Part shown: piece by piece, positions 43,180 through 56,269 of the stretch
How positions within the stretch are numbered: the first letter of the stretch is position 1
How the letters are laid out: each line of letters opens with the position of its first letter
Source of the DNA: Loripinus fragilis
Lineage: Eukaryota > Mollusca > Bivalvia > Lucinida > Lucinidae
Assembly: GCA_964019695.1 (NCBI GenBank)
Contig: OZ026515.1
Span: forward strand, 128,648,375 to 128,712,374
Length of the DNA stretch: 64,000 bases
Direction: 5' to 3'
Position numbers and translations under genes: made by a program
Notes under the pieces: model-generated
What the model was told of the DNA's origin: nothing
Databases searched by the model: none
Seen by the model: only the letters and a program-made list of their open reading frames with translations

Positions 43180-44110
43180 AATAATTGAATATAGCTTTTA
43201 AGGATACAAAGAATTTTTACAGACAGTTTACGGTAAATGTTAACGGTAAATTATCTGCTCAACCCAGGAACATGGACTCGACCAAAGGTCAATACTGAGA
43301 GGTCACAAATGAATAATAGTTTTCATGTTATATCATTTTGTTTACTTATTCTTTTGAAGTGATCAAGAAAACGAAGGCGTTTCAACTGTTAATTTGAATT
43401 TATAACTAAATCACCATGAAATACTAGCTCTGATATGTCCTGTTGCAGAATAATTTTCAAACCAAAATTTCATTCAACGATTGACTCTTAAAGTGATTGA
43501 ACAGCTTTACGTTGTTTATGGTATCGATAGCCTTGTTTTAATAGCAAGGCAGTTAAAAATGGAGACACTAACATTTGAAAATATTCTCGCAAAACGAATA
43601 TGATGCGAAATATGTACACCATAAAGATGTAGATCGAGGACCATCTCCACCCAGAAAAGGGAAATTATCTATCTCAATATTAAAATAATCTCAAACCATG
43701 CCGTTTGCTATTGATAAGCCTTTATACAAAAATGGGTCAATGAATTTTTGCTAGAAGAAAATTTTATATGAAGATCTAGATATTCGTGATATTTTCTTCT
43801 TTTTAACATGCCCAGTATCTTATCTGTTGGTTTAGTGTCAATGTACTTTGCACAGACTGTCTCGTTAGCAGATAAGGCAGTTTATCAAAAGGAATCATTT
43901 TCCTCTGTGTATATCTTTCTCTAGATCAGGAAATTCATTAGTCGTTTGGAAAAGATATCAAATTATATTTAGCTCATTAGAAGCTTGAAAGACTAGAAAT
44001 TGACGAATCAAATTTGATATCAATGAAATGGTTGACATACAATGTATTACAGTAAACTCGAGCTCTCGCTACCTCAAAGTACATAGAATTGGAAAATATT
44101 TTACTCTAGA
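43180..44110. other. Non-coding stretch with a family A tail fragment
   Basis: Positions 43380-43500 (AAATCACCATGAAATA, CTGATATGTCCTGTTGCA) match the far end of family A at 16270-16380. TTGATATC sites near 44010 recall the H4 arms. No gene seen. Confidence 0.45.
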
Positions 44111-44117
44111 TGATAAA

Positions 44118-44680
44118 CAAAGGACCTCGGGCAGTCTTAATGAAGATTTGCCCATAAAATGGCCAGATAAAAGTTTCAAAGAAATTGATATTCTTTCCGT
44201 GATAAATGTAGTCCGTTAAGTCCTCGAATCATCCACAAAAATATCGTTCACATTGGACAAGTACCGATTAAAGCATATGGGGTGAAAACTCTGTTTCTGC
44301 TATTCAACATATAGGAAATAGACAAAAGTTTTTGGAGATGCTTTCGGCCATGTGACCAAGTTATTTCTTTTGCATGCAGTTGTAGTTTTACATTACACAC
44401 CTCATATAAAAATAACATGCTTGGTCAAAGGGAGATACGGCAGTCAAAACGTTCAAAACAAATTATTATAAATGCACATAAGTCATTAATTGTGTACAAA
44501 CCTATAGCTTAATATCCATATACAATGACATTTATACAGTATGTAGTTATGATACACCTCAGTGAACAGGTTAGACTGATTGAACTGTAAATATAACAGG
44601 TATAATATGTGTGTAAGTCATGCACAGGAAATAGCCAACGTTTATAGACAACATAGTTATTAACCAAACACAATGAAATA
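44118..44680 (+). repeat. Dispersed repeat family E, copy 2
   Basis: Collinear with 34298-34850: AAGGACCTCGGGCAGTCTTA, TTGGACAAGTACC, GCATGCAGTTGTAGTTTTAC, ACATGCTTGGTCAAAGG and TATACAGTATGTAGTTATGA. Confidence 0.7.
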
Positions 44681-44684
44681 TTCT

Positions 44685-45190
44685 AGATCAGAATTCTATG
44701 CAAACGCAAGTCTTTCTTGTCAAGTTTTATGCTGCAAACATTATATTTCCATGTATTTAGAAGAATACCTGACAAAACATTGGCTTTCTGCCAAAACAAG
44801 TTTGGTCTCAAAAATACCCCACCCCCTTAACCCTACGCACCTGGAATTAAGATGCAATAGTTTCCATATATTTCATTTGTTTAGGTGCACTGAATGTCAT
44901 ATTATAACAAAAGCACAAAACTACAGTTGTCAATAATACGTAATCCTAACCACAGGATCTCAAAATTTGGGCAGATTGAACAGGAGACTGTCTGAGGTCC
45001 TTGCCAATACCATTTCTCCCAGAATAGTAAACATATATCTTTATATTAAGGTATAATCCCTTTATGTACTTACTGATTCTACATACTGATTTATAGCAAT
45101 AAGCTTGGGATTGTCCATTGCATATATCGAGGGGACGGGTCCCAGATTATGCTTTCCGAGAAAATGTCTCTCTCTTTCTCTGAAGATCGA
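44685..45190. other. Non-coding stretch, nothing recognised
   Basis: An open frame at 44673-44936 shows no known domain or codon evidence. Confidence 0.35.
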
Positions 45191-45191
45191 G

Positions 45192-45262
45192 TTTGCCTCA
45201 GCAAACAGTGCAGACCCTAATGAAATGTGGCATTTCATCTCGGTCTTTACTGTTTGCCAAAT
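45192..45262. repeat. Small fold-back repeat D, best copy
   Basis: GCAAACAGTGCAGACCCTAA and its mirror AGGTCTTTACTGTTTGC-like arm meet at ATGAAATGTGGCATTTCAT. Total length about 65 bp. Confidence 0.65.
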
Positions 45263-45427
45263 TACACCATTCATGGGTCATTAAAATATAAAGGGCTTAA
45301 ACTAATTAGAAGTTGATGCATGGATACCTGTCATTTGCATTAATGCGAAGGAACATAGTGTCAAAAATATTAAATCATTGTCCACGTTTCCGCCAAAAAT
45401 ATACCTTTCAAATTTGCTGAACTTACG

Positions 45428-46304
45428 ATGGCCCAAATGGCTCACTTTTTCATTTCAGTGATAATTCACAATTCTGAATTCCGAATTCTTAATTCTGAAT
45501 TCTGAATTCTGAATTCCGAATTTTGAATTCTGAATTCCGAATTCTGAATTCTGAAGTTTGAATAAGCTTGATAGACGCTTTTATTTACTTATCATGCACT
45601 TGTGTAAAACGCCAGACTACGATGGCCCAAATGGCTCACTTTTTCATTTCAGTGATAATTCACAATTCTGAATTCTGAATTCCGAATTCTGAATTCTGAA
45701 TTCTGAATTCTGAATTTTGAATAAACTTGATAGACGCTTTTATTTACTATATCATGCACTTGTGTAAAACGCCAGAGTGAGTACACCCTACCCTCTAGAG
45801 GATTGTACTTAAGGGTTTATAAATTAGAATAGGGGGTACTTTGTGAAGTAGAATTTCCTGTGTGGAGTTCGAGGTACTCCCTTTTGCACATAGAATAACG
45901 CATAATCCATAGAGTACATCCTGTGCAAGCGCTTAAATAGCCCTACTGAAGAAGGCACCTTTCTTCTAGCGGGTACTCCCTACCCTACAGAGTACCATAT
46001 GGGGAATAGGTGTTACCTGTAGAGTGGGGGTTCTCTGTAGATACGCCATGGGGGTTGAGGTACTCTGTCGAGTAGAAGTTCTTCCTAGAGTAGGAGGCAC
46101 GCATGGGTGTTTATTGGTTACTAGTACAGCCTAGTCTAGACGGTAATCTGTGCAATAAGGGTTATTATGTACATAAGAGTTACACTGTAAGATATGGCCT
46201 ATACACCAATGGAGGTAACTTTTGACTGTCAATGATAATTCACAATTCTGAATTCTGAATTGTGAATTGTCACTGAAATGAAAAAGTGAGCCATTTGGGC
46301 CATC
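45428..46304. mobile_element. TIR element with tandemly duplicated left end
   Basis: GATGGCCCAAATGGCTCACT, followed by TTCAGTGATAATTCACAATT, starts at 45428 and again at 45621 (period 193). The complement closes the element at 46304 (AGTGAGCCATTTGGGCCATC). Between the ends are arrays of GAATTCT-type heptamers and a TACTC/GAGTA-rich interior without coding potential. The two left ends share a body (TTGATAGACGCTTTTATTTA) and differ mainly in heptamer number. A non-autonomous DNA transposon is the best reading; no target duplication was found. Confidence 0.75.
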
Positions 46305-46639
46305 ATAAAAACTGCTGGTATTCTGTGTGCGCGCCGCATTTTATTGCTATAATAGCAAAGTAAAGTGGTAACCCAGGTACATTTTACCAATCACTTCACA
46401 TTTCACATATATATTACCATGTTATAGTACAGTGAGGATGCCTTTAATTGTTTATAGTTTAATGGCGACTTATTGTTTTAATTAAAGAAAACTGTTGACA
46501 CTAATAAATTTTCAGAACAGTTTATTAAAATAATTTCTCAAAATACCAAAATTGGTTATAACATTACTGTATTGCAACAGACTGCATTCTTGATGTCTTT
46601 CCTTTTTAATTGTACGTCGGCTAGTCAGACCTCAGACTC

Positions 46640-47797
<1,158 letters not shown>

Positions 47798-48823
47798 TTA
47801 TACTCCAAGGAGTGAAAGCAAGATTATTCCGATAACTATAGTTGGATTTAACCTGCGTTACCATGTCTCTCATGAATCTCGTAATTACCCCATGTATTTC
47901 GATTGGGACAATATACTCCTGAATCATCTCCACACTATACAACACCTGATCAGGGAGAGAATTCTAGTAGGCTTGCTCCCTTCCTTCTTAGAAGGAAACA
48001 AGCATACAGATTAAGTCAAATGAACTCAAATTATGCAGAGAGGAGACAGGAGCACATCCCCCCTTTCCGACACGAGACTGCCTTACATGAGGCACACCGT
48101 CCCTCAAGGCGTAACTTAATGACAGGAGAGCTGCCCAGACAGTGAGAGTGCCTAAAGGAGTCATACATTGGTGGCTTGCTCAACCTAAACACCCTGAAAC
48201 ACGGAGATCCTCTGCAGACTAGTCGACAATGAGCATTTCAAAGGGGATAGGTACACTGCCAGCAAAAGAGGGTTAAGTATAATTCCCAGGCAAGTAGCTA
48301 CCTAGCAAACTCCCTATAGAGTAATTGAACACCCATCATACTCTCCCTCCCCTGCATGGCAGAATATAAGCAAGACAAAAGATATCCAGCATGTCCCTAA
48401 GGGAATACTGAAGATCATGCATCCTGCCACAGGATTTGCGTCCGCAGATCCAGAAATATGTTGTTGTTGTTGTGGTAATAGAAACTCAGCTAGTTGCATA
48501 GATAAGTTCCAAGCCCGCTCTGTTTGTGGACTTAGTTTGACAGTATATCTGCCTACAAGTGAAGAGGATGAATAGATTACAGGGTAGAACCCACAAGCTG
48601 GTCTAAGCACTGTTTGGTTTTCTAGACACTCCTCCCCATAAGCAAGCAGATTATAAACATGATGGAAGCATATCCAACATCCTCAGCTAGACTATGTTAG
48701 AAATCCTCCCTCGTGTTGCAACTGTGGATATCATGCTGGTAGCCTTTTGTTTAATTTGTGGACAGGGCGGATAGTAAATAACAACCAAGATAAAGTTCTT
48801 GTTTGAAAATGTCCGGTCATTTG
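47798..48823. other. Segment between arm 2 and the second direct repeat
   Basis: About 1 kb without a recognised protein. Frames at 47903-48145 (plus) and 48314-48610 (minus) have no known domain. With the direct repeats on each side it could be the inside of a larger element. Confidence 0.4.
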
Positions 48824-49053
48824 CCACCGGACGAGTGATTTTATATACGAAATCAAACATATATGTCCTTACTAAATGACAAAATTAACATCGAAGTCTG
48901 GTCATTTGCCACCGGACAAGACAATTTAATCTACATGTAAATCAACATTTAAAGTGTTAATCTACATAATGAACCTTAAGAGATATAATCTTATTATCTC
49001 ACACATTCACAAGAAATATAGGCCCAAGTCCCAAAGTTGGGCACCAAGACCCC
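48824..49053 (+). repeat. Second copy of the 230-bp direct repeat
   Basis: CCACCGGACGAGTGATTTTA to GTTGGGCACCAAGACCCC is identical by eye to 47221-47450. It contains the phrase GGTCATTTGCCACCGGAC, which also occurs just before it, giving an internal 90-bp echo. Confidence 0.9.
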
Positions 49054-49414
49054 AAATTATGTTAATTTTTGACATACTGATATTTTGTTTAGATTTCCGT
49101 ATATTCTTTGAAAAACTTTAATGTGTTTTTTTGTATCTTTCAACTCTAAGTTACCCTAATACAATATACATAACAAATTGGTTGCTAAAAATTCTTTATA
49201 GTTTCATGATGACCCTGTAAGACATACCGCCAAAATATTATTTTATTCACCTCTAATGGCAACCATACTAACTCACACTTTCCCCCCAATATATCCACTA
49301 TAAACATGTAAATCAGCAATGAGCAGTTCTTTGGTCATATTTAGTCCGAAATAATTGTACTTCGATTTCATACCACTTTCAATTACCTTATAACAATGTG
49401 GAATTTTGAATAGT
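49054..49414. other. Non-coding stretch, nothing recognised
   Basis: No gene or repeat recognised. Confidence 0.35.
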
Positions 49415-49570
49415 GTAGACTCAGACGAGCCTGTGCAGCCTCCTTTTAAGCTCAGAAACTCCAAATTATGTTCAGTAAGTAGCTTAAAACTCATAGAATA
49501 TTCAAGCGACTAGCAAAGGCTCTGATCAGACTGCGCGTATGCGCAGCCTGATCTGAGGCTTTGCTGGTCG
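49415..49570 (-). repeat. Dispersed repeat family C, copy 3
   Basis: TGTAGACTCAGACGAGCCTG, GCAGCCTCCTTTTAAGCT and CTGATCAGACTGCGCGTATG are complementary to 23178-23322. CTGATCAGACTGCGCG and TGCGCAGCCTGATCTGAG form a short hairpin. Confidence 0.7.
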
Positions 49571-50329
49571 CACAACACATATTGTTGGAAATCCTATGCC
49601 ACGGCTCAAATATTATACATATTGTTTCCATAAACACGTTTTTAAATAAGGCAAATATATATGCTCTGCAAATGATTAATACTTTTCTATCAGACCTAAA
49701 TTTTAAAGCAAAGTATTATATGTTTTCAATTGTAAGTCATAGGTAGTGATAACAGTACACTCAAAATTATTTTAACCCGTCTACACTTCCTAGAAAATTT
49801 ATCAAATATGTATGAGTTTTCTCTTAAAGTTAGTAAGTTTGAACAGGGAATACCTCCATTCACCAACTTTTCAATAATGGAAACCTCATTGTAATTGAAC
49901 AATAATAATATTGTTAAACCAATCATTGAATGCTTACAATGCATGTTATAGCTCTATTTTGCCGTTAGACTTTCTGGAAATATACCATATATAAAAAATG
50001 TGCAAAGTTGTCAAATATTAAATTAGACCTTAATAAAATTAAAATTATCACCAAATGATTTAAAGTCCATTCGCCTGAAATCGTTTCGAGATATCGAACG
50101 CTTATTGTATTTTTAAAAGCAAAATAATTAGGACAAAAAGTATCAGTAGAATTGCTTGACCTTGAATGGTGTATAAATGTACTCTGCTGTTTAATGGCTT
50201 TTATCACTGATAACTTTACCTTGATTTATTAATTAGCACTTAAATTATAAAATGTGTTCTATGATAAAGTATCAGCAAATAACACTAATGGAACAGGCCA
50301 CAAGATAATGGAACTCGTTGTATATATAG
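49571..50329. other. Non-coding stretch, nothing recognised
   Basis: AT-rich, no supported gene. Confidence 0.35.
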
Positions 50330-50665
50330 GATCTTACATTAGTGCTTATGTTTTATTGAATTTATTAAACGAGTAAAGAAAAAGAGATAAAATGCGAGGC
50401 TTGGCGAGTATTTCATCTCTTTTTCGCAACGAGTTTAATAAATTCAATAATACAAGAGCACCAATGTCAGATTCTCTTTATCATATGACATAAAGGTCAT
50501 TTTGAAATCTCATTTCTGACGTCAAAACGTTATAATTTTGTCATTATGTACGCAATGTTGTTATGAGCGTCATAACCTGGCCCAAGAATCTGTTAACCAC
50601 TAGTGGTTTATCGCTCTTAGTGTATGGCGTCATTTCACTCCCAGACGCGAAGTAATATGATAAAC
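50330..50665 (+). mobile_element. Fold-back element H1, copy 4
   Basis: GGATCTTACATTAGTGCTTA, the stem with tip CGAGGCTTGGCGAG (50395-50408), then TTTATCATATGACATAAAG and AACCACTAGTGGTTT, ending CACTCCCAGACGCGAAGTA. Same orientation as 24168-24500. Confidence 0.8.
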
Positions 50666-51129
50666 GATCGTAGACGTCCTGGAAATGTGCTCAGCTTAGG
50701 TGAGCATGAAAAATGTTTTATAAACTCGAGGCCAGGTCCACCACCATTTTTATGAGGCTTTAACATGTTTATACGCTTAATAAAACTAGTTCACTTACCG
50801 TCGTCATGACGTAGTTGAGCAGATAATAAAAAGGATGTCAAGTTACACATTTACGGCGTGTATAAAATCGTTCTTCAATGGCCATGTTAAGCGGAGGGAA
50901 ACGGCATTATCGGTGAAATAAATGGGAATTGCTAGTCTGACTAAGATTGAATCCGACTTGGTAAAGCTGCTGTCGGAACAGGGTGACTGAGTGGATTATC
51001 GGGTCATCTATCAATGACAAGCAACAAAATTGCTCTGCATCATCCTTATGGAAGACATCCGTTTTTACCTCTTTGCATGCTGGGTAACTTTCATATTTTG
51101 TCGTCAATTGCGAAATACCGCCACAATTC

Positions 51130-51900
51130 GAGAATCGAATCATGGCTCGGGTGTACATACGGAGCATTACGCGTAGCACTGTGTACCAAAACGCTCCATT
51201 TTGTTAGCTGGAACTGGCGTGTGGAAAATTAGTTCTGTAGCATGTGGATTCAGCTCTACTATAATCTTTGATAAGGATTATCCGAAAAGTTTAATCAGCA
51301 GAATAAATGAAGTTTATGTTTTTAAATAAAATATCGCTAAGGCGATATTTTATTACTTCATTAAAAGTAAGTAATGATGCAAAGATCAGGAATCGATACA
51401 ATCAAGTACCACACCTGACCCAGGATACCAATGGGAAAGTGACAAACTCACAGAAGACACCACAAACGAGAGCCAAGAGGTCAGCCCTTTCCCAGCAGGT
51501 GACCACAAAGCACATATAAACGGAAGCGCACAAAACATAGCAAACACAAGACAGAACAAAAACATAAAAGATCCACAAAAAAAGTACCGCCTTGGAACGG
51601 TCAGTAAAATATTTTACTGGAGGGCTTAAACCGGTTTAACGGCGCCAACCTCACCCTTAATTCAGATGTGGATCAAGACACATAGATATTTGGTTTGCAT
51701 GAAAGACCCCTAACTTATCAATTAAGCCGTTTGTTTTATTAAGCCGTTTGTTTTGCTGCAATCGCACTTGTAATTGTGCCAACATGGTTTCTGTGACGTC
51801 GGTGTCACGTTATAAAACGTCAGCGTCACGTTATCACCCGCGTTATCAAAGTAGTTCCTCGATGTACATCCGTGGTCTGATTCCACTGAATTTCTCGGAT
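51130..51900 (+). repeat. Dispersed repeat family F, interrupted copy
   Basis: Flanking parts (GAAAATTAGTTCTGTAGCAT, AAATAAAATATCGCTAAGGC on the left; TTGCTGCAATCGCACTTGTA, CATGGTTTCTGTGACGTC and ATGTACATCCGTGGTCTGAT on the right) match, in reverse, a compact copy at 62690-63060. The family B unit at 51361-51715 lies between them, so B inserted into F. Confidence 0.75.
51361..51715 (+). repeat. Family B repeat inserted in family F
   Basis: Runs from AAGTAAGTAATGATGCAAAG through CAAGTACCACACCTGACCC and GGCTTAAACCGGTTTAACGG to GAAAGACCCCTAACTTATCA. Nearly identical to the units at 12161 and 37380-37720, so it is a young copy. AAGCCGTTTGTTTT follows it twice. Confidence 0.8.
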
Positions 51901-51944
51901 TTTGTCGTCTGATGATTTCTTTTATAGTCAACGTTTTCAAATGT

Positions 51945-52020
51945 TTCTTTCAGACAGTTTAGATTCAGACCAGGTCCGACATTTTGTCTGTCCTGATCTG
52001 GGTCCAAACTGTTTGCAATG
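51945..52020. repeat. AAACAGTTTGGACC-type inverted repeat
   Basis: CAGACAGTTTAGATTCAGAC and CCTGATCTGGGTCCAAACTG face each other, with TGTCGTCTGATGATT upstream. Same motif group as 10838-10998, 12985-13075 and the core of 4824-5068. Confidence 0.5.
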
Positions 52021-52124
52021 GTAAAGTCAGCAAGCGAAACTGGCTGTCTAAGAGTTAAAAAAAACATCTAGAGCCCATAGCCAGGGAGTTTTACAACCAG
52101 GTAAGAATCATACGTTTGATTGCT

Positions 52125-54040
52125 CTACTATACTGGCACACTTCGAATCGAACTATAGTCCCTACTATAGTAACTATAGTTTGATTCGAACATCCATGGT
52201 CGCTATTATTGTTCTACTAGAGATCAGCGGTGGGTCAGAGCACCGTTACTCTAGTAGATTGTCTGGTTCCCTCCTCTAGCCATATCTAACAAGATGGGTT
52301 CAAGATCTGTTATAGTCGGGGAACCAAGGTAGAAAAAATGCTAACCCTTGCACCCGAAAGGTATACAGCTGGATCTTGCATGGTTGCAAAGGTAATTCTA
52401 TGGTGTATCTGAAACCACTGTATAGCAGACTCGATCGACTTGCATAACGCCAGAGCATTCAACTTTCTACGGAAGCCCAGCAAGAACATGTCAAAAAGTT
52501 ATTTTTCAAAATGTAATATTTTTTTATCAAAAAAGTTCATGATTAAAAAATATTGAGTTTATATAATAATACAACATCGGCGTAGACCTCAGAAGCAGTG
52601 GAGGTCATCTAAGAATACTGCTTATTGATTTTTAAAGCATGTAGATTAGGGCACCCCCATTTTGAAATTAAATTTATAGATTTCTTTTCTTCAAATCTTA
52701 TTGAAACTGCATTTATTGCCCCAAAATGTTTTTGATAATTATTTATATAACGCTTGGAAGCATATCTCGTAAAAAAATTGTGTGCTTACTTATTCACTTT
52801 TGTCCTCCCGCTGAAGTGGTTTGAATTGCATATTTTTTACATAAATAAATAAATTTTCATTTGAATGTGTTTAAACACTGCATACAGTTAGACAGACGTT
52901 TGGGACATAATTTAAGACAATTTATTTTATTTTCTATGGCAAAATAGAAAAGGTAGCTGAGAAGTAAAAATATGAAACCACGATAATTTGATACTAAGTA
53001 ATATAGCTCATGCCAGCGGTTAACCTAGTTACATACCAGGACAACTTAAGAGCAGTTTAACACATAAATGAAATTTATAAAGGTTTAAAGGATGTTTATC
53101 TTCCATATTTACAGCAGCTTTGAAACAGAGGGTCATTGTAGGGACCAAGGGGATTTTTATCTACTGAAAACAATAATTTCATATAACAGTGGTAAAAAAA
53201 TATAAAAAAACTCGTATAACTATTATCATATCACCATGAACAACCTGTCTGTCCCCGTATGAGATGCAGAAAGGTAACCGCATAGAACTTGTAAAGACAA
53301 AAATGTCCCTAAGAAGATTATTTTGGTGCACAAATGACTGTCTATACTTTTAAATGCATTTGATAGTGTATTATTGTATTATCGAATAGTCAAACGGCTT
53401 CTCATACCAATCCTCCAGATAAGAGTGCGTAATGGAAAATTAGTTTTGTTATTTCTCAACCAAAACATATGTTGTGGGTACTTAAATGGACCTATAAAAT
53501 GAGACGGTTCTTTTGAATACCAAAATCACACTATTTAACTTATTGATAAGGGAAACATCACAATTTCAATGCTATGAAAGATTGCTTAACATGACCTATG
53601 TGGCATACAAAAATGCAATTTTCCGCGAAATGCAATTCTGGGCGCATTGCTATACAGTGGTTTCGTATCAAGCACTATTTAGATTATCAGTATACAAAAT
53701 TCCAGCCGTATACCTTTCGGGTGCAAAAAATGTGTGTTTTTGCACGATACGCGGCTTTGGTTCCCCGACTATTAGTAGCCTCAAAATTATTTGATTTAGA
53801 AAATAAATACTCGCTGTGCTCTATTTGCGGTCCTACTTATTCTTTATTGTTAATAAGAGTTGGCTCTGCAGTATTTGAACATCATTTTTGTCTGCAATGA
53901 AGAATTGAACGGGGGCATGCAAGGCTATTCACTTTGTTTACTTAGCAACCAACTAAAGTTCCAACTGCAGCCGTTCGGATGTAAACGTGGGCGCGCAACT
54001 ATTACGTAAGAATTATAGTAGGAACTTAAGTTCGATGCGG
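52125..54040. mobile_element. Putative 1.9-kb element with long eroded inverted ends
   Basis: In mirror order: TCGAACTATAGTCCCTACTA (52150) faces AATTATAGTAGGAACTTAAG (54010); AGTCGGGGAACCAAGG (52315) faces TTTGGTTCCCCGACT (53756); TTGCACCCGAAAGGTATACA (52347) faces GTATACCTTTCGGGTGCAAA (53709); GAAACCACTGTATAGCA (52410) faces TTGCTATACAGTGGTTTC (53646). The inverted ends are therefore about 300 bp with gaps. The interior has no recognisable transposase and is AT-rich. Frames at 53513-53900 lie mostly in the right end and are not proposed as genes. Confidence 0.65.
53405..53545 (+). repeat. Dispersed repeat shared with 6305-6450
   Basis: CAGATAAGAGTGCGTAATGG, TTATTTCTCAACCAAAAC and GACGGTTCTTTTGAATACCA follow the same order as the other copy. 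Confidence 0.6.
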
Positions 54041-54079
54041 AGTGGGCCACTATCATTACAGGATAGTCGATTTCATACC

Positions 54080-54252
54080 ACATATGGCATATGCGAAATT
54101 TCGTGTAAATAAGACCCTCAAGAAATGACTAAATCACACTGTCATTTACTGATGTTGTAAATCATGCCCTAGTCGTGAATTTTAACGCCGCAAATATGTC
54201 TTTTAAAGTTATTCGCGAAAACAAATTCTCGAGAAAATTTCCGAATTTACAG
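54080..54252 (-). mobile_element. CTGTAAATTC MITE, copy truncated on the left
   Basis: Matches the complement of 59987-60201: GGCATATGCGAAATTTCGTG, ATTTACTGATGTTGTAAATC, ATCATGCCCTAG, TTATTCGCGAAAAC and the end CCGAATTTACAG followed by TA. The outer left terminal repeat is missing. An M1 copy begins only 3 bp further on. Confidence 0.7.
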
Positions 54253-54255
54253 TAC

Positions 54256-54422
54256 CTTGCGCAGATCCAGAAAATTTCTACATGCGAAAATTTCCTAATT
54301 TACAGAAATCGCTAGTGGGCCAATGATGGTCAATCATGGAATGCTGGCTGGGTAGCTTTGTGATTTTCCAGGGGGGTTGGGGTCCGGGCGCCGGTCCCAC
54401 ACCCCACCTCTAGACACGCATG
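54256..54422. mobile_element. MITE M1, short copy
   Basis: Left end CTTGCGCAGATCCAGA and right end TCTAGACACGCATG are M1 termini with changes. The inside has GCTGGCTGGGTAGCTTTGTG, as at 20025, and GGGGTCCGGGCG, but no palindrome. Confidence 0.6.
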
Positions 54423-54424
54423 AA

Positions 54425-55235
54425 TGCTAACACTAACACAGCTATCGCCAGTTTTAGAACTGTAATACTACAAAGGTTTGATAAGGCACTAAGAACCTTT
54501 CAAGGAATTAGCATTATATTCTTATAACGATGTCCATATTCGGTTTTACTATCCACTTATTTACCATTATATGTATTTAGCTTAATGCCATGGTAAGATA
54601 AGGTATAATTACAGAAACTAGAGATTAACACGAACATCAAAGAATCCTCTTGGTATTTAGCAACTTCATATGATACGGCAACGTGTGGAAATTAAAGTAA
54701 TTTGAAAGCCTGAAAGATAGATTCTCTTACAATACCTACGAAAGCTTGCGAAATACCACGGTAAACCACGGCAGTATCTGAATGGAAAAGTGACCTGTAA
54801 ACGTTTGATGGAATTTGTACAGTAATATATTTGCTCTGTCAAAATCCAAATAAAGGAAAGAATTTGAATAATACATTTAAGTAATAAAAGTACTATTTTT
54901 ATTTGACAACGGACCCAGCCTTCTGTTATTATTAAAATTTTGAACGAAATATTACGATGTTATGAGGCCTTAAACTTAGATTTTTTCCATTGCACGTATT
55001 TCCGTTCAACAGAATGAACGGTTTATACATGTATCCCCAATGCATTTCGCAATTCGTAGGCTGCATCACTACCTTATCAACAACAGTTAGTAAATTTGTT
55101 GAGGAAAACGAGTTTCATTTTTACCCTACATGTTGGCAAGACCCCAGGGCCGGGGCACGACTCCTTGTCCAACATGTAAAAATATGTCAATCACAATGAA
55201 TTCAACATGTTTAAAGCATTTGAATAAAATTAATG
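54425..55235. other. Non-coding stretch, nothing recognised
   Basis: No supported gene. A frame at 54990-55199 has no recognisable domain. Confidence 0.35.
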
Positions 55236-55239
55236 CTAA

Positions 55240-55560
55240 AAGAAAAATATCTCAGAAAAATCCGTCCCCTCGCGATCACCGTTTGTCATCACTCGGCAAG
55301 CCTTGTGATGCCAATCGATGATCAATCCTCGGAACCGATTTTTCTATCCCACCCTAAGACTCATGATAGTCTTTTTCTTGCTCACCACTAAACACCCAAT
55401 TTTATATTGGAAAACATGAAAAAGAAATCCAGAAAATCCTGAATACGCTGAGATGCGGCATGGTGACGTCATTTTAACATTACAACGACGTCAAGGATCT
55501 ACGTGTGGCCGACGTGCGGTTGCTCGTTTTTTATCTTTCCAAAGGGCTGGTACATGTATG
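55240..55560 (+). mobile_element. Fold-back element H2, copy 2, hairpin inverted
   Basis: The hairpin reads AGAAAAATCCG...GATCACCGTTTGTCATCA, tip CTCGGCAAGCCTTG (55292-55305), TGATGCCAATCGATG...GATTTTTCTATCCCACC. This is the complement of the hairpin at 36445-36562. The tail (GCTCACCACTAAACACCC, GCTGAGATGCGGCATGG, GACGTGCGGTTGCTCG) keeps the same direction as at 36445-36850. A third tail copy is at 56270-56410. Confidence 0.65.
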
Positions 55561-55579
55561 GGTATGTGAGATAAATAGA

Positions 55580-55740
55580 ATCCATCATTGGTGTTCAGTG
55601 GGGACAGAAAAATCCCAACCCGAGGGCCCACCGTTCCAGTGGGAAACGAGGCTTGCCGAGTTTCCGACTGAACGGTGGACCCGAGGGTTGGGATTTTTTT
55701 GGAACCACTGAACACCAATGATCGATTCTTTTTCTCATAT
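55580..55740. mobile_element. Fold-back element H3, about 62-bp arms
   Basis: ATCATTGGTGTTCAGTGG, AAAAATCCCAACCCGAGG and CCACCGTTCCAGTGGGAAAC form the left arm; the right arm mirrors them to CACTGAACACCAATGAT. The tip is CGAGGCTTGCCGAG (55647-55660). It lies in or next to the tail of H2 copy 2. Frames through the stem are by-products of the palindrome. Confidence 0.8.
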
Positions 55741-56269
55741 ACCACAACCATACGGTACAGTACTGTGTATAATTTGTTTGTGACGTCACTGAGATCGATG
55801 TTTACTGTCAATGACGAGCGCTGTACAAATCAACTTGAAATAGCGAATAAACAGCGCTTTAACGGTTATTTCATCAAATGGATTTACAAGAACTAGCTTA
55901 TCAGCCTCAGTAACTCGAGTAAGTAATTTTGATGAGGAAAATGTGTGTGTGTGGTGTGTTTTCACATCGTCTAGGCTCCCCGTCCCGGTGGATTCAGTCA
56001 TTCAATGTCCAACACAACAAGTTAAATATGATTATCGCAATGCACCCAGCATGTTCAGAGCATTGAATAAATGGTGTAAGTAAAATGCGCAGTTTTCCTT
56101 TTAATCCAAGTTGAAGGCCGACTTAAATCGCTGAAAATTCAACATAGAATTTTTTCCTGACTGACAACAAGTCAACTTTCGTTTTCGAAGGAATACAGTT
56201 ATGCGCCAAAAATGTTATCTCACATTAGCAACCAGCCGCGTGTGGCTTATCTCGTATTAGTTACGCTTA

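Noticed and set aside
55491..55896. Several overlapping frames with similar peptides on both strands
   Set aside because: The similarity comes from the H3 palindrome, whose arms read alike on both strands.
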